DNA of 64,000 nucleotides, taken from positions 10,031,555 through 10,095,554 of the forward strand of contig NC_079209.1 of the NCBI RefSeq assembly GCF_026745355.1, given 5' to 3'. The notes under the pieces are model-generated. The model had not been told where the DNA came from, ran no database searches, and was given only the letters and a program-made list of their open reading frames with translations. The position numbers and the translations under genes were made by a program. Within the stretch, counting starts at the first letter, position 1; each line of letters starts with the position of its first letter. Below, in pieces: positions 45,882-57,789 of the stretch. The DNA comes from Beta vulgaris subsp. vulgaris. Lineage: Eukaryota; Streptophyta; Magnoliopsida; Caryophyllales; Amaranthaceae.

Positions 45882-47519
45882 CTTGCACGTCTGGTTGAGG
45901 GTAGTTTGCGATGGGCATGTTGCTTTATGCCTGTGCAGGTAGACAGAGTCACATAACTGGCTTGATTTTTTTTTTTTTTTTGCTGTTGTTTTATCTTGAA
46001 AGCATCATATAATTTCCTAGTGAAATAATATTGTTTCTGCTGAAAACAGCAGTGTGAGTGGAAGTAGCATATCGGACTTTACTATTTGGGTTTGAGAATG
46101 GTGAATGATGGAACGAATCTCCAAATGAGTCATCACCTTCAAAACAAGAAGAGTAACCCTCGAGGGTTTTCAAGCGGACTTTCTCTGATGCCTAAGTCAG
46201 TTGATTGAGCGGTGGAAAGCAATAGAGTGGAGAGAATTACCAAATGTAAGTGTTTGTTTAATTTAGATGAAGTTACCTTTCATTTGATGCCAAATGGACT
46301 ATGTATAGTGGAAGGGAGGTCTAGGGAGTCTTGGGTCGATCCTCCATGTTGCAATGACACAATCGCTATACACCATTAGGAATATCAACCGGCAGGAACT
46401 AGATCAGATCCTCTAGGATTCAGATCTAGATCCTTTTTTCAGGCATGGATCCTCCGACTCAGATACGATGGGTAATAAAATTGAGGATCCATATGTAATG
46501 GATGCTACGGATCCGTGTCCAAATCGAATCCTATCCTATTTTCTTCAAACAATCCTAAATTTCACAATAACTAAAAATTTTGAAGACCAAAATAACGTCA
46601 ATGATGATGGTGACTACTCGTGGCTTCGACTAATTCAATTGCTTGAGGGAGTTCTCTACTTCATGGCTCGTAGCTTCGACTGATTCTACTGCTCATGGAG
46701 TTGCGACTCATGGATCAGTAGTTCGCTCGTGGAGTCGTGGCCGAAAGAAGTGAAGAGAGAAGATAGGGGAGTGAAAAGAGAGAGAAATGAGGGAGTAACA
46801 ACTTGAGACCTTGAGGGAATTAGGTCTCAGGTATTTTAGGGTTTTAAGTTTTGAACTTCTAATTTATATTTTTAAATAACTTTTGAAAAACGAGTAAACG
46901 AATCTGGGTAATGGTTTAGGACCCGTCCCAGACCCGTGTTAAAAATTAGGATCCAAATCCTACTCGAATCCGTCGGATTCAAAATTTGAGGATTAAAATC
47001 CACTAAAAACGAATATAGATTCATGGATTTGTGTAGTGTTCATTATCCACTGACATCCATTTACATCATTCTATATATGTAAGATGTGTCATATATTGGT
47101 ACGAGATTAAAATCAATCTAATTTGAATTAAAAAAAATCACTGCACTCTTTCTTTGTTCTTCGAACAAAAGAAACTCTCAAACTTTTTTGTTGAATACTA
47201 GTTTTTTATGTCAACAACCAATATCCTCTTGCTTCTTCTTCATATCTGAAAATTATAGTTTGATACTTCATTGTTGATAGTAGGTTGGTAAAATTACTTT
47301 TAGAAAAGCAAATCCAATATGTACTTGGAAGAGAGTTGTGGACACTACATCAAAATCTCCCCAGATTCTAACAGCGTGATTTATAACTAATATATTTTTA
47401 ATAGCTCATACTACTGAAGATAAAAAATGGAGAGAATTCTAACCCATTTTATTAAAAAAACTAGTGCTTAACTTTTAATTATTTAAATTTCATTTTTGTT
47501 TAAGCATAATTTTTTTTTG
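45882..47519. other. Intergenic with a probable MITE (about 46376-47050)
   Basis: The stretch 46376-47050 contains repeated GGATCC/GATCCG and AATCCT(A/C) units of the kind seen in the hAT MITEs here, but I could not fix its ends. No gene is supported; the short frame at 46468-46683 lies within these repeats. Confidence 0.4.
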
Positions 47520-49240
47520 GTAAGTAAGGTATATTACTCAATAAAAAAAATACAACCTAACTCCCCAAGGAAGGGAGACACCAAAACTGGCTCAAAAGCC
47601 AAAAGCTACAAATCAACAATCCATGCTTTATCTCTATTGCTCCACTTAGTAGAGCTACAAAATTGACTCCTATACTTTACTACATACTTGATTTCTTTAG
47701 CTATACAATCAATCCTATGTACTTTTGCTTCATTCCTAATTTCCCAAATATGATACACCACTGCTACAAGCCTGCAATCACTGAATATAAAACTTTCGTT
47801 CTCATCTGAGAGCCAGAATAAGCTCTTTTAGTCCATTGAATCCATTGCTTCAAAGAACGTCTATGCAGTCTAACACCAATAATCCAATTGAGAATTTGGT
47901 GCAGTATGTCACGTACCGACTCTTTTCTAGTCGCTATACGTGGCCTACTTGCTTCACAGTCCCGTCGGAAGGCAAGTCAAGGCACCCGACTACTTGGCTT
48001 GGCTAGCTTGGCTAAGCTAAGTGTGCTACGAAAATCTCTAAGTATGGAAAAGATGGCTACGAAAGTGAGTAAACAAGAGAGGTTTCAAGAGAAAAGCTCT
48101 TAAATTGCTTGAGAGAAAATTACAAGTGTTGGATGATATGTACAAATGAATGGGGATGCCTATTTATAGGCTCCATCCCTCCTTTCCCTAATTTCTAGAA
48201 AGTTCTCCACCTCCTCATTTGGAGGGTTCTACACACATGCTGCCCTAGAATATTCTAGACACTCTACAACTCATATGTACAGCAAGGAAGACTCTAGATG
48301 CATTCTAGAAGTACCTTAGCCTAGAAGCTCATCTCCAAGACCTTGCTAGGCCCTTCTAGAAGCTTCCGGTGCACCACCGAGAATACCTGTGCACCATGAC
48401 CTATTTCTGGGCCTCAAATTAAAAATCTGGCTCGATCATTATCTTCATTGGCCCAAAATATGGCGGACCCCAAAATTTGAGCCCATTTGGAGCTCGTTTG
48501 GCCCACCAAACGCCCTGTGGCGTTTTCAGCCCTTGTTGGGCCAGCGCGGGGCGCCCAGCCCACTGCCGCTGCCCAGCCACGTTGCGGGGCGTGGAATGCC
48601 ATCCGTGACAAGTAGCTGCCTATTAAACTCACATTCAAAGAAAAGATAGTTGTGAATTTCACCAACCATATCACAAAGACAACACAGGTCATCATCTCAA
48701 ATATTGTACTTAAACTGCTTCTCCTTTGTTCTAAGTCTGTCTTAAATATCATCCATGCTATTAATCTGTGCTTTGGCAATAATGTCATTCCATTCCATAT
48801 GCCTTTGTCCCAACCTGGCCTACTAGCATATCATAAGTCTTGTTGATATAGTATGGTTGAGTGAGACTCCAGTTTTGTATCCCAATCTGTTGTAGATCTT
48901 GTTTGACCTTGCACAAGTATTTTATGACCTTAAAAACACTTGTAGGAGCTTGAAACTCCCACCAACTAGAGTTTTGATGTAAATAGCATGCACTCATCTC
49001 AATTCTCACCCATAACTCATCTTTGCCACTGTTTATATATATGTCAAACAAGTTTACCAACAGCTACTTTATTCCAAATGCTTATATTTCTGATCCCCAA
49101 ACTACCAGAGTTCTTGTGAGAACAAACATCAGACTATTTCACATTACTAATCTTTCCACCAACAGCATTACCATTTCAGAGAAAGTTCCTGCAAACTTCA
49201 TAATTAGTATATTTTTTTTTTTTTTTTTTTGCAAAAGATA
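47520..49240 (-). mobile_element. LINE 3' fragment, reverse orientation
   Basis: On the minus strand, decayed frames give FLWNGNAVGGK, then CLCDMVGEIHNYLFFECEF (zf-RVT zinc-binding region, about 48690-48640), then IGVRLHRRSLKQW and a 3' end near 47520 (TTATTGAGTAATATACCTTACTTACC). Many stops are present. A solo LTR splits it at 47907-48610. Confidence 0.72.
47907..48610. mobile_element. Solo LTR in the LINE fragment
   Basis: It runs from TGTCACG to CGTGACA, the TG...CA form with 7-bp inverted termini. AGTA lies directly on both sides (47903-47906 and 48611-48614), a 4-bp or slightly decayed 5-bp duplication. GCCTATTTATAGGCTCC near 48160 could be its TATA region. TGTCACG ends are common in Ty3/gypsy LTRs. 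There is no coding content. Confidence 0.72.
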
Positions 49241-49879
49241 AGCTATAATCATGATTCATATTGAACTAGTTAATCAATAATTGATATCCAAATAAAACAA
49301 ATTTACTGTTTTTTCATTTTGCCCCGTCGTTAATTTCTGATTGGAAAATCTTTTTATAAATTTGTTAAGAAACTGTGCTAAGTATTAGGTCCAATAGTTG
49401 CTTGGTGGTGATCAAAGGACCATTTAGAGTTTAGCAGTAAAAATTGAAACTTCGTTAACTAGCCAGTACTGAAATTAACAACAATTAAGAATCGTTAGGT
49501 GCATGCAGTGCATAATTACTTAATTAGTAGTGTTAGTTCCACGAAATCAGATACGTGATCCGATTCTAAAATTCAAATCAGAAATCTGAATTTTTTTTTT
49601 TTCATAATAGATTCATATCCAATAATCCAATATCCAATTTGGTCTGGTATATATTTGATTTAGCTGTTTTGAGATGTTAGCTCAACTAATATAATGGTTT
49701 TTGTTAGTCGTTGCCTAGTTGGCCGGTATAATATACATCCGTCATTTTTGTTTTGCACCTTAGAGTTAGTCTCGTATGGACCTGGTCCAAAATAATATAT
49801 CATTGTGGATCAAAGTCACTTATTTGATATAATGTCCTTTTTTTTTCTATATAGTCAACTTTTAAATCTTAATTACACT
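49241..49879. other. Intergenic, no feature recognised
   Basis: AT-rich; no gene or clear transposon end. Confidence 0.5.
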
Positions 49880-50219
49880 TAGAGCTGGGCATGGGCCGGC
49901 CCGGCCCGTTATCTGCTATGTGGGCTGCGGGCCTGTCACGGTGAAGAAATTTTATTTCCGGCCCGCACCAGCACGAGCCCACGTGGGCCGGCCCGTGGGC
50001 CGAATGCTCATTTCCTTTGTTTTTACCCTAAAACTGTAAAAAAATACAACATAAAACATGGGCCAGGCCCGCAGGAAGCACGAGCCCGACCCGTGGGCCT
50101 AGGCCGGGGACACATTTTAAAATTTTCAAGCCCGGCCCGCCACTCATGAGCCCGGGCCCGCCATTTACTCAAGCCCGCGGGCCGAGCTCGTGAGCAGGCC
50201 CGGCCCATGTCCACCTCTA
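49880..50219. mobile_element. hAT-type MITE with GGCCCGGCCCG repeats
   Basis: The ends are TAGAGCTGGGCATGGGCCGG and, inverted, TAGAGGTGGACATGGGCCGG. The 8-bp flanks ATTACACT and GCTACGCT match at five positions, all differences being transitions. The GC-rich interior of GGGCC/GGCCC units creates a spurious minus-strand frame. Confidence 0.8.
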
Positions 50220-50431
50220 GCTACGCTATACAATTACTATCTACCATAGCGATCATTTATTTCTAATATAACCACTCTTTTTCACATTATTTATGATAAT
50301 GAAATCTTCACTTTGTGAAATAGTAATTTTTTGTTTCACATAGTAAAACTTTATAGTCTATATTTACTCATTTTTTTATAATTATATCTACTCATCTTTT
50401 ATATCTATATTTTTTTTGAGTTTGTCTTGTA

Positions 50432-50755
50432 CTACCTCCGTTTCCTAAAAATTTTCCCTCTTTCCGTTTAAGTGCGTTTCCAAAAGATCTTCTCTTTTTT
50501 ACTTTATTCCTTATTTGGAATTTTTTTCCCCTTTTTACCCTCTCATGTCCCTATCATATGGTCCACCATTACATTATTAATTCAAGTTACTCCATCTCTT
50601 TTTCCTACTTTAACCTCTTTTTTATTTGTTTATTTATCTTAACCACTTTCTCTCTCCTACTTTACCCACCCCACACCCCCACACCCCACACAAATCAATT
50701 CTCATTGGTATCTGTAGCAACAGTAACAAGGAAGATCTTTAGGAAACGGAGGTAG
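50432..50755. mobile_element. Stowaway MITE
   Basis: TA-flanked; ends CTACCTCCGTTTCCTAAAAA and, inverted, CTACCTCCGTTTCCTAAAGA. The length is 324 bp. Confidence 0.9.
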
Positions 50756-51229
50756 TAAGAGACATCCTACTTTAAAGTAAAATTAGGCAATGATAAGGCC
50801 AATATTAAAAAGAGAATTAGCTCAATAGTAACCAGGTCTAATTTTATTAGTAAAATTAGATCATTTATTTTAATAATTTTTGTATTTTTTTATACAATGA
50901 TCTTTTTTTATAAATCACACGAATTAGCATTATATCTACACTAATTTAAGATGAACCAAGTCCATATAAATTTTTTACTTTCTTTCAACGAAACTCATTA
51001 ATTGAGTTGGAAAAAGGAACGGATGACATAACCTTACCTTACCCATGCAAATTGATAAATGGGCTTTTCTGGTAGCTCTTAAATTTGCTACGCAAAGACT
51101 AACTAGTACTCCCTTCGTTAATTAAAGTAAAAACTATTATAATTTTTTGGGTTAGAATATAAAAATTTTGACTTTAATTTTTATAATGCATTCTCTAAAA
51201 TATATAGTGAGATCTTATTACATTTGTCT

Positions 51230-51231
<2 letters not shown>

Positions 51232-51311
<80 letters not shown>
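51232..51311. repeat. (TA)n microsatellite, ~80 bp
   Basis: An uninterrupted TA dinucleotide run of about 40 units. An open frame of alternating I and Y across it is meaningless. Confidence 0.97.
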
Positions 51312-51313
<2 letters not shown>

Positions 51314-51778
51314 CATACCGTTTTTTAATGTTTAATCAACATTATAGTTGGTTGAAGATTGCGTTTCAGGAGACCATAAAAGGTCTAATGAAGCATTCTT
51401 TTAGCTACGGATAGAAGGACTGTAGTGGTGTTGACGAGCCGAACCGAGACCGAACATGCTCAAGCTCGGCTCGGCTCGGCTCGGCTCAAAACTAGTGGAA
51501 GTCAAGGTTGGCTCGAGCTCGAAGCTCGACGAGCCTATAATATTTAGGCTCGGCTCGAGCTCTACAGGTTAAATTCCAAGCTCAACTTAAGCTCGACAGG
51601 AAAAAGTCCAAGCTCAGCTCGAGGCTTGGCTCGAAACTTAGTATGAAAAAGTTGTGCTTCTGCCTAACCACGTAGACCCAAGTCAACAACTAAAGCTACA
51701 TTTAGGCGATAGGCCCAACTGTATAGGCCAAGTATGTCCAATAAAGTAGTTGAGCTTGTTCACTCACCCACCATATGC

Positions 51779-52105
51779 TTTTATAACTTGGTTTCCCTCT
51801 TAGCATTGCTAAAAATTTCAATGTAGGACTCCATGGGTTGTTAAAGCAAAACAAACTCATCATACCCATGTTTTTATAACTTGATTTCCCTCTTAGCACT
51901 GCTAAGTTTTCAATGTGGGACACCATATTATGTTTAAGTCATCCTACATATGTTTCTATAACTTGATTTCCCTCTTAGCATTGCTAAAATTTCAATGTGG
52001 GACTCATGTTTTGCTTAAGAGAAAAATCATCCTACATAATCTTTTGTAACTTGGTTTCTATCTTACCTTCACGAAACTTTCAATGTGGGACTTCATGTTT
52101 TATTT
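51779..52105 (-). repeat. Four-fold repeat inside hAT copy 1
   Basis: A unit with CTTTTATAACTTGGTTTCCC, TCTTAGCATTGCTAAA, TTTCAATGTRGGAC and CATG recurs at about 51779, 51869, 51950 and 52043. The same unit in the opposite direction occurs four times at about 61918-62240. Confidence 0.8.
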
Positions 52106-52252
52106 AAAAAACTTCCAACCTTGTAACAACAAGAAAATAGAGTATAAAGTTTGTTTTTTAACCAAGGAGGTACAAAATCAAACTCTAGGTTGAGGTAAGG
52201 AGTAATAGCTATTTATAAAGAAAATAAGATTGGTGCTTGTTTTCTTAACCAA

Positions 52253-53219
52253 CTAGCATTTGTTGCACGCTATGCGTGCAACGTGCGTGTTCTGTTAACT
52301 TTTTTGATTTTTTATCAATTAGTTATTAATCAGTGTTACAAAAAAATTGATTTGAAAATATATTTGTAATTATTATTAATTTTTTAACTATATTTTTTCT
52401 TAAATCAATGCTTCATTTATTTTTTTAGTTATTTGTTCATCATTGTTCTAATATATTATCAAGAGAAAGAAATATACAGTAGAAGAAAGTTTGTGCTCAA
52501 ATAAAGTGGAAAGATTTGTGTATCGGGTTCAATCGTTGAAAGGTTTACATAATAAAGATTACTGAAGAATAATCAACATTTAGGTTTTGAATATTATGGG
52601 TATAATTATTAATAAGAAATTCAATTTTTTTGTTATATTAACTTGTGTCAATCAAGTTATATTGTCATTTTAATTTTTAAATAGAGTTTTTCACACATAG
52701 ATAAGAAGAGGAAATCATTCTCCTTAATTTAATATTTAATTGAAATTTCAAATTCAATTCCATTATTAACTTATTTAATATATATGACAAGTAGGAGGAA
52801 AAAGAGATTATTTAGGGGGTGTTTGGTTCATTTAGTGGTATGGATTTGGAAACAAGAATGAAATCAAGGGGGTAAAGGTTTGAAACTTGATGCCTAATAC
52901 CATGTGTTTGGTTTTAGTTGGGAATGAAATTTTTTCTTCTATTTAATACCTAGAGATATTGGTATGAGCCAAACCCACCTTCCCCCTTGGGTTTCTTAAC
53001 CCCATACCTTATGGGTTTGAGGTATGGGTTTTAAATCTCCCAAATTATTAAACAAACACTAGGTATAAGTTTTGCTCATTCTAAACCCATACCTCATACC
53101 AAAATCGTATGAACCAAATACACCCTTAATGTATATGACAATTTAAATTCATTAAGGGTATATTAGACTTTTTAAGAGGGGACACCATCTTCCTCCCCCC
53201 TTTACTTATATAATAGAGA
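52253..53219 (-). mobile_element. Helitron (copy D) inside hAT copy 1
   Basis: On the minus strand it starts TCTCTATTATATAAGTAAAG (53219) after A and ends with the hairpin GCACGCATAGCGTGC followed by AACAAATGCTAG (52253), then T. The uninterrupted hAT copy at 61746-61786 shows the target (AGTCCCACA|TTGGTTAAG). It carries no coding region, but holds a Tourist MITE. Confidence 0.92.
52815..53125. mobile_element. Tourist/PIF-like MITE inside Helitron D
   Basis: TTA is duplicated (52812-52814 and 53126-53128). The ends are GGGGGTGTTTGGTTCATTTA and, inverted, GGGTGTATTTGGTTCATACG. The length is 311 bp. Confidence 0.85.
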
Positions 53220-53462
53220 TATGGGACTTTAGTGCCTAGTGGAGTACTAAGGTCCAAGTTGGATTACATATTAAAATATAAATAATAATATAAATTTTAG
53301 CAAACATGTTTGCGAGCTTTCGAGCCGAACTCTATTAGGCTCCGGCTCGGCTCGTTAAGGTCTCGAGCCGATCCCGAACTCGAATCGAGCCCCTATGAGT
53401 CAAGCTTTGACCGAGCCGAATCCGAATAGTTTGCGAGCCGTCCTGGCTCGTTAGCACACCTA

Positions 53463-54668
53463 GAAAGGAGTAATCCAAAATATTTTAGTTATATATGACT
53501 AATAGTAAAAGTTATAAAGTTTGATGATAAAAAGTTACACATTCAGAAGAATCTAATAACATACCACATGATAACACTTCGATATGACCGGCTGACGGCT
53601 TGCCTCGACTCTTCATCTACTAAGTAAGGATGTAATAGAAGACCCCTTAATAGCCTAATAGGTTCCTTGTGGTAGCTTGTCAACGGTGCATAAAAGGTCA
53701 ACCTGATAAGGGTGCAACTCGTTTTGCATTAACATGCGTGACCCTAGTCCGACCCGAGTTTTTGACAAGCTCCAAAAAGATGTTGAATAAGTCTTCGTTT
53801 TTTTTTTAAGAAAAAGACCTTGACCACACCTCAACAAGGTTTCTTAGTTCAATAAACTAGTAGTATAAACGTATATTGCTGCGTCTTTTTAGGGGCATAT
53901 TGATGCAACTTTTTAGGGACCAGGCACTTAGGAATATGGAAAAAGTTAAGGGAATTCCTACTCCTAAACACCACAGTTGGAAAGAGGCGACCTTGTAACT
54001 TCAAGTTATATGGTGAATTTCTAACCAATTGTTGAACAATTTTACTTATTCCCGACCAATTGCTAGCCTCTATTAAACATAACTCATATTCCTTATATTG
54101 TTATGTACCATGAATTCTCACCTGAAATTCATTTCCATGCACTTGTATGAAATTACGTCAGTGTTTAACTTATTTAAATTTATGACATGTGAGTTAAAAG
54201 TGACCGAGTAGTCTTTATTGTTTGGTCATGAACTTGACTTATTTGACCTTATATGAACCCGTGGGGTATTAGCTAACTTTTTAAAACTTGTATGAACTCC
54301 TCGTATGTTAGAATACCAATACAACATTAAGTATTAAAGATGCAATTTGTTGATCTAATTTTGATTTATCAAAACTTACTACAATCTGTTGTATTTCTGA
54401 ATCTCTCATTAGCTATGAACTTAATTTATGTAAACTTGTTGGCCGAGTACTTAACTTACCTAGACTTATTTACCTTGAATTAAGTAATACCAAATTACTT
54501 TAGCGAGTTTGGGAACCTATCATGAAAACTTTCATTTCGGGGAAGAAGTTGTGACTAAAAGGTATAAAACATCGATTTATATTAAATGACTCTTATATAT
54601 TATGTTATAGATTCTTATTTTATTTCCTAATCTCAATACAATCGCTTCAAACTACCAACAAAATTTTA
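53463..54668. other. Intergenic with a decayed SINE (about 53910-54030, minus)
   Basis: On the minus strand about 54030-53910 reads GTTAGAAATTCACCATATAA, then AACTTGAAGTTACAAGGTCG and GAGTAGGAATTCCC, a decayed relative of the SINE at 2283. Nothing else is recognised. Confidence 0.45.
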
Positions 54669-55373
54669 GGTTACTAAACGCAGCCTCACTTTACTAACGC
54701 AACCCAAAAAATCCTCATTATCATATCCTTTCTATAAAACACTTCTTATAGAAGAACTAATTCACAAATTTTAATCTGATACTCAATGGACGATAATTTT
54801 GACCCAAACGAATTTCAATCTGATGTAAGTTGTTCATTTTTTTCCCGTAATAATGCAATGTCGGGCGATTCATATGCATCAATTTGCCCTATTTCATGCA
54901 ATCTACACGAAACTAATTAGCCTGTTTCGTGCAGATTGAACGAAACAATCTATTTTGTTTCGTGTAGATTGCACGAAACAATCTCTTCTATTTCATGGAG
55001 ATCGCACAAAACAGTGTCTTCGTGCACTTTCTAGAAAAATCAAGACCCAATTCTCTTAGCAACAGCACAATAACTCTCGAAAATCGCCCCAAATGATACT
55101 TAGGTTTCATCGAATGAAAAACTTTATGTTAGTTCTACCGCATGTAAATGGAGAAAGACGTAAAAACCGGAGAAAGGAGAATTATGAAGAATTAGAATTA
55201 CCAATTATGGAGAATTGGAAGAATAATTATGCAGAATTTGAAAAAACCAGACCCAACGTGGACGACATACAAAGAGTATGAAGAGGGAAAAGGGAGAGAG
55301 GAGTAGTTAGAGAGAGAAATGAGTTATGAGGAAAAGGGTTGTGTTTAGTAAAGTGAGGTTGTATTTAACAACC
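54669..55373. mobile_element. Mutator-like or MITE element with gene-like cargo
   Basis: The ends GGTTACTAAACGCAGCCTCA and, inverted, GGTTGTTAAATACAACCTCA stay similar for ~38 bp. The interior holds an exon-like start (MDDNFDPNEFQSD, 54786-54824) followed by GTAAGTTG, several copies of a TTTCGTGTAGATTGCACGAA-like box (54885-55020), and a second frame (55093-55281) ending PNVDDIQRV. I do not recognise the protein. No clear target duplication was found. Confidence 0.6.
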
Positions 55374-55928
55374 ATGTTAAAATATAACTAATTATTAATA
55401 AATTGCTAAAATGACTTGTATATTAAATCTAATAAAATGTACATTAATCTTTAAAAACAACTTAATGGGCGGAGTAAATGATAAGTGAAGTTTGTGAAAT
55501 GTAAATACTATTCATTGATTTACAACTCTATAAAAACAAGTGACCTTTGCACATTCATTTCTTGACATATTGAACCCCAAGGTACCTGTAAAAACTCTCT
55601 ACCCATAACCCATTGTGCAATCTTCCTATTTGAAATTAACATAGATAAATAGTAAAATCCGGTGAATAATTTCCCAACTCACGTCCCTATCTAATACATC
55701 TACCATTTACTATACTCACTTCCTTGGGATGAATAACCATTAATGGCCAACTGGCCACATATTTAATTTATTCAAACAAACAATATAGACATGACTTACC
55801 GGTAGTTGAGAAGAAAAGCACTATTGCTCTCCAAATCCTGCATACAACAAAATTAATGCAGTGCTCTATATATGCTTCTATGCACGACCAATAACAACAC
55901 CATGTACAAAAATTTATAGTATACAATT
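55374..55928. other. Downstream flank of the miR171 hairpin
   Basis: No coding gene is recognised. If the microRNA transcript is long, part of it may extend into this stretch on the minus strand. Confidence 0.4.
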
Positions 55929-56028
55929 TCTAACACGGGATATTGGCACGGCTCAATCAAATAAACAGAGATCTCTCTCGAATAAGACCCGGTTTTCTGA
56001 TTGAACCGTACCAATATCCCATGCACGT
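55929..56028 (-). ncRNA. MIR171: microRNA precursor, miR171 family
   Basis: On the minus strand the 5' arm (56018-55998) starts GATATTGGTACGG and the 3' arm (55959-55939) starts TGATTGAGCCGTGCC and ends AATATC, the canonical plant miR171 sequence. The arms pair over all 21 positions with only two G:U wobbles, separated by a 38-nt loop (55997-55960); pairing continues a few bases beyond (GGG/CCC plus a G:U). The mature form on the 3' arm is the usual layout for MIR171. The family guides cleavage of mRNAs for GRAS/HAM (SCL6-type) transcription factors that control meristem and shoot growth. A protein-like frame across the same bases (56098-55853) is coincidental. Confidence 0.9.
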
Positions 56029-57258
56029 TTAAGCAACAAAAACAAAGGTATATATATATAATATATGCACCAACCAGAAAAACAAGAGATGATATCATTA
56101 TATGGAGGATGCATAACTAGAATCTACAGGATGTAGTTTTTTTTTACAAACATATAGGGATAAGGTTGCGTACATCTAATCTAATAGACCTCAAGAACCC
56201 TACATACGACTTGAAAAGTCGAGGGAGAACTCTCATTTGTTTTGGAATTTAGAAGATGGGTTTGTGAAAGGAAAAGGTTGGGTTTTTAGAAAATTTAAGA
56301 GTTGAAGTGATTGCATTAATATGCCAACAACCAATGCAAAAAAGAAGACGGAGGAAAAATGGGTAGGGCAAAAAGGAAATGATATTAAAGCCTTACAATG
56401 TTTTGTATTTATGAGGATGAGTTGGGAAGGATGGGAAGAGGGGGGCAAGAATCAAGATGAATGTTAAGAAAGATGCTACACTATTTATTTTGAAATTCAA
56501 AAAATAATATTATGGGAGGAGAGATGTATTTGTTTTATTTTTGGTAGGTGAACTAATAACATTCATTTTAAATGGGGCAGCTGAGTTTTTATGGTCCATT
56601 TTTTAGGTCAGAAATAGCTTTTTACTCCATTATTTTGATTTGATTTTCAATAAGATATGATATCTATTGAATTTGACTTGGAATTAGTCACCTTTTTAAC
56701 TAACCACCTTTTGTTATTTCAAAGACCTCTGGATTATATGAGGGGATCTTGGCAAATCATGTATGATTGGGATATTTAATACTTCAATTTGAAAATGGAT
56801 ATCTTGACTGATTCTTTCGTAATAATAGTAGTATGGTTTAAATTGGAAATAAGGGATCTTAATTCATGTGGATATATACTCACTATATATATTCAGATTA
56901 GAATTTGAAAATTTTGCATGGATTTAAAAACCACGACAATCAACTAGTGAGTGCTTCCACTTGATCCTTATGGGAAAAGATTAAGTGCGTTGTTCGGTGC
57001 AAGTTTTTGAGAAAGTTTTTAGTATTTTGATTAAGAAAAATATGAGGGATTAGGTAGTGGCATGAATAGCTTTTAGTGGTAGAACTAGTATTTAGTAATA
57101 TTTGTCAAAAGTTACAATTTATAGCTTTGGAGTAGTTTTAGTAGTATATAATTTTATATTAAAGTTTTCTTTGAGTTCTTGACTATTTAGTTAGGAAAAA
57201 TTGTCAAAATAAGCCAACATTTGTGTGGTCTTCTAAAAATAAGTCAGCCATTTGATAA
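56029..57258. other. Upstream region of MIR171 and intergenic
   Basis: A TATATATATAATATATG stretch at about 56049-56066 on the plus strand sits just upstream of the hairpin in transcript sense; a real promoter could not be fixed. A short GGGATAAGGTTGCGTACATC near 56157 resembles part of a plant SINE. Nothing else is recognised. Confidence 0.4.
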
Positions 57259-57269
57259 TCTCTATTATA

Positions 57270-57528
57270 CTACCTTTGTTTCAAATTAATTGTTACACTT
57301 TAACATTTTACACTATTCACAAATTGCACTTTGACCATCGTTTGTGATTTATACGTGAATAAAAACATAGTCATGTGGGATCTTGTTAGATTCGTATTAG
57401 TATGTGTTTTATTAATATGTACTTTTTATAATTTTTACAAATACAAAACTAAAGATATATGTCCTCAAAGTTTTGCATTGGCATGCGTGAAAAGTGTAAG
57501 TGTAACAATTAATTTGAAACAGAGGTAG
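57270..57528. mobile_element. Stowaway MITE in Helitron F
   Basis: TA-flanked; ends CTACCTTTGTTTCAAATTAA and, inverted, CTACCTCTGTTTCAAATTAA, continuing through TTGTTACAC. The length is 259 bp. Confidence 0.9.
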
Positions 57529-57533
57529 TATAA

Positions 57534-57789
57534 GGGTATGTTCTCTTTAATATAAAACACTGAACTGAACTGATTGCAACTGAACGGAATTGAACTGATT
57601 GCAGCTGAACTGAATTGAACTGAACTGATTGTAACTGAATTGAACTGAAATGAATTAAATTATAACTAATAGAAATGATAATTGGAGTTGAACTGAACTG
57701 AATTGAACTGAACTGATTGTATCTGAACTGAATCAAACTGAATTGAACTGATTGCAACTGAATTGAAATAAGCTGGGGAGAACAGGTCC
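57534..57789. mobile_element. Tourist/PIF-like MITE made of TGAACTGAACTGATTG repeats
   Basis: TAA is duplicated (57531-57533, 57790-57792). The ends are GGGTATGTTCTC and, inverted, GGACCTGTTCTC. The interior is almost entirely short TGAACTGAA / TGATTGCAAC units. Confidence 0.82.

Larger units (their letters stand above)
51423..53462. mobile_element. hAT-type element, copy 1, hosting a Helitron
   Basis: The ends are TAGTGGTGTTGACGAGCC and, inverted, TAGGTGTGCTAACGAGCC. GAGCTCGGCTCG repeats lie in both arms. The middle contains four copies of a ~60-110-bp unit (TCCCTCTTAGCATTGCTAAA) shared, in reverse, with the element at 61426. Flanking duplications are decayed (AAGGACTG / GAAAGGAG). A Helitron is inserted at 52253-53219. 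Confidence 0.75.

Noticed and set aside
46468..46683. 71-codon plus-strand frame
   Set aside because: Falls in GGATCC-type MITE repeats and has no domain similarity that I recognise.
50023..50214. 63-codon arginine/alanine-rich minus-strand frame
   Set aside because: Produced by the GGCCCG repeats of a hAT MITE.
51229..51414. 61-codon frame with a long IYIY run
   Set aside because: It is a translation of the (TA)n microsatellite.
55853..56098. 81-codon minus-strand frame over the miR171 hairpin
   Set aside because: The inverted arms and the canonical miR171 sequence explain the region better.
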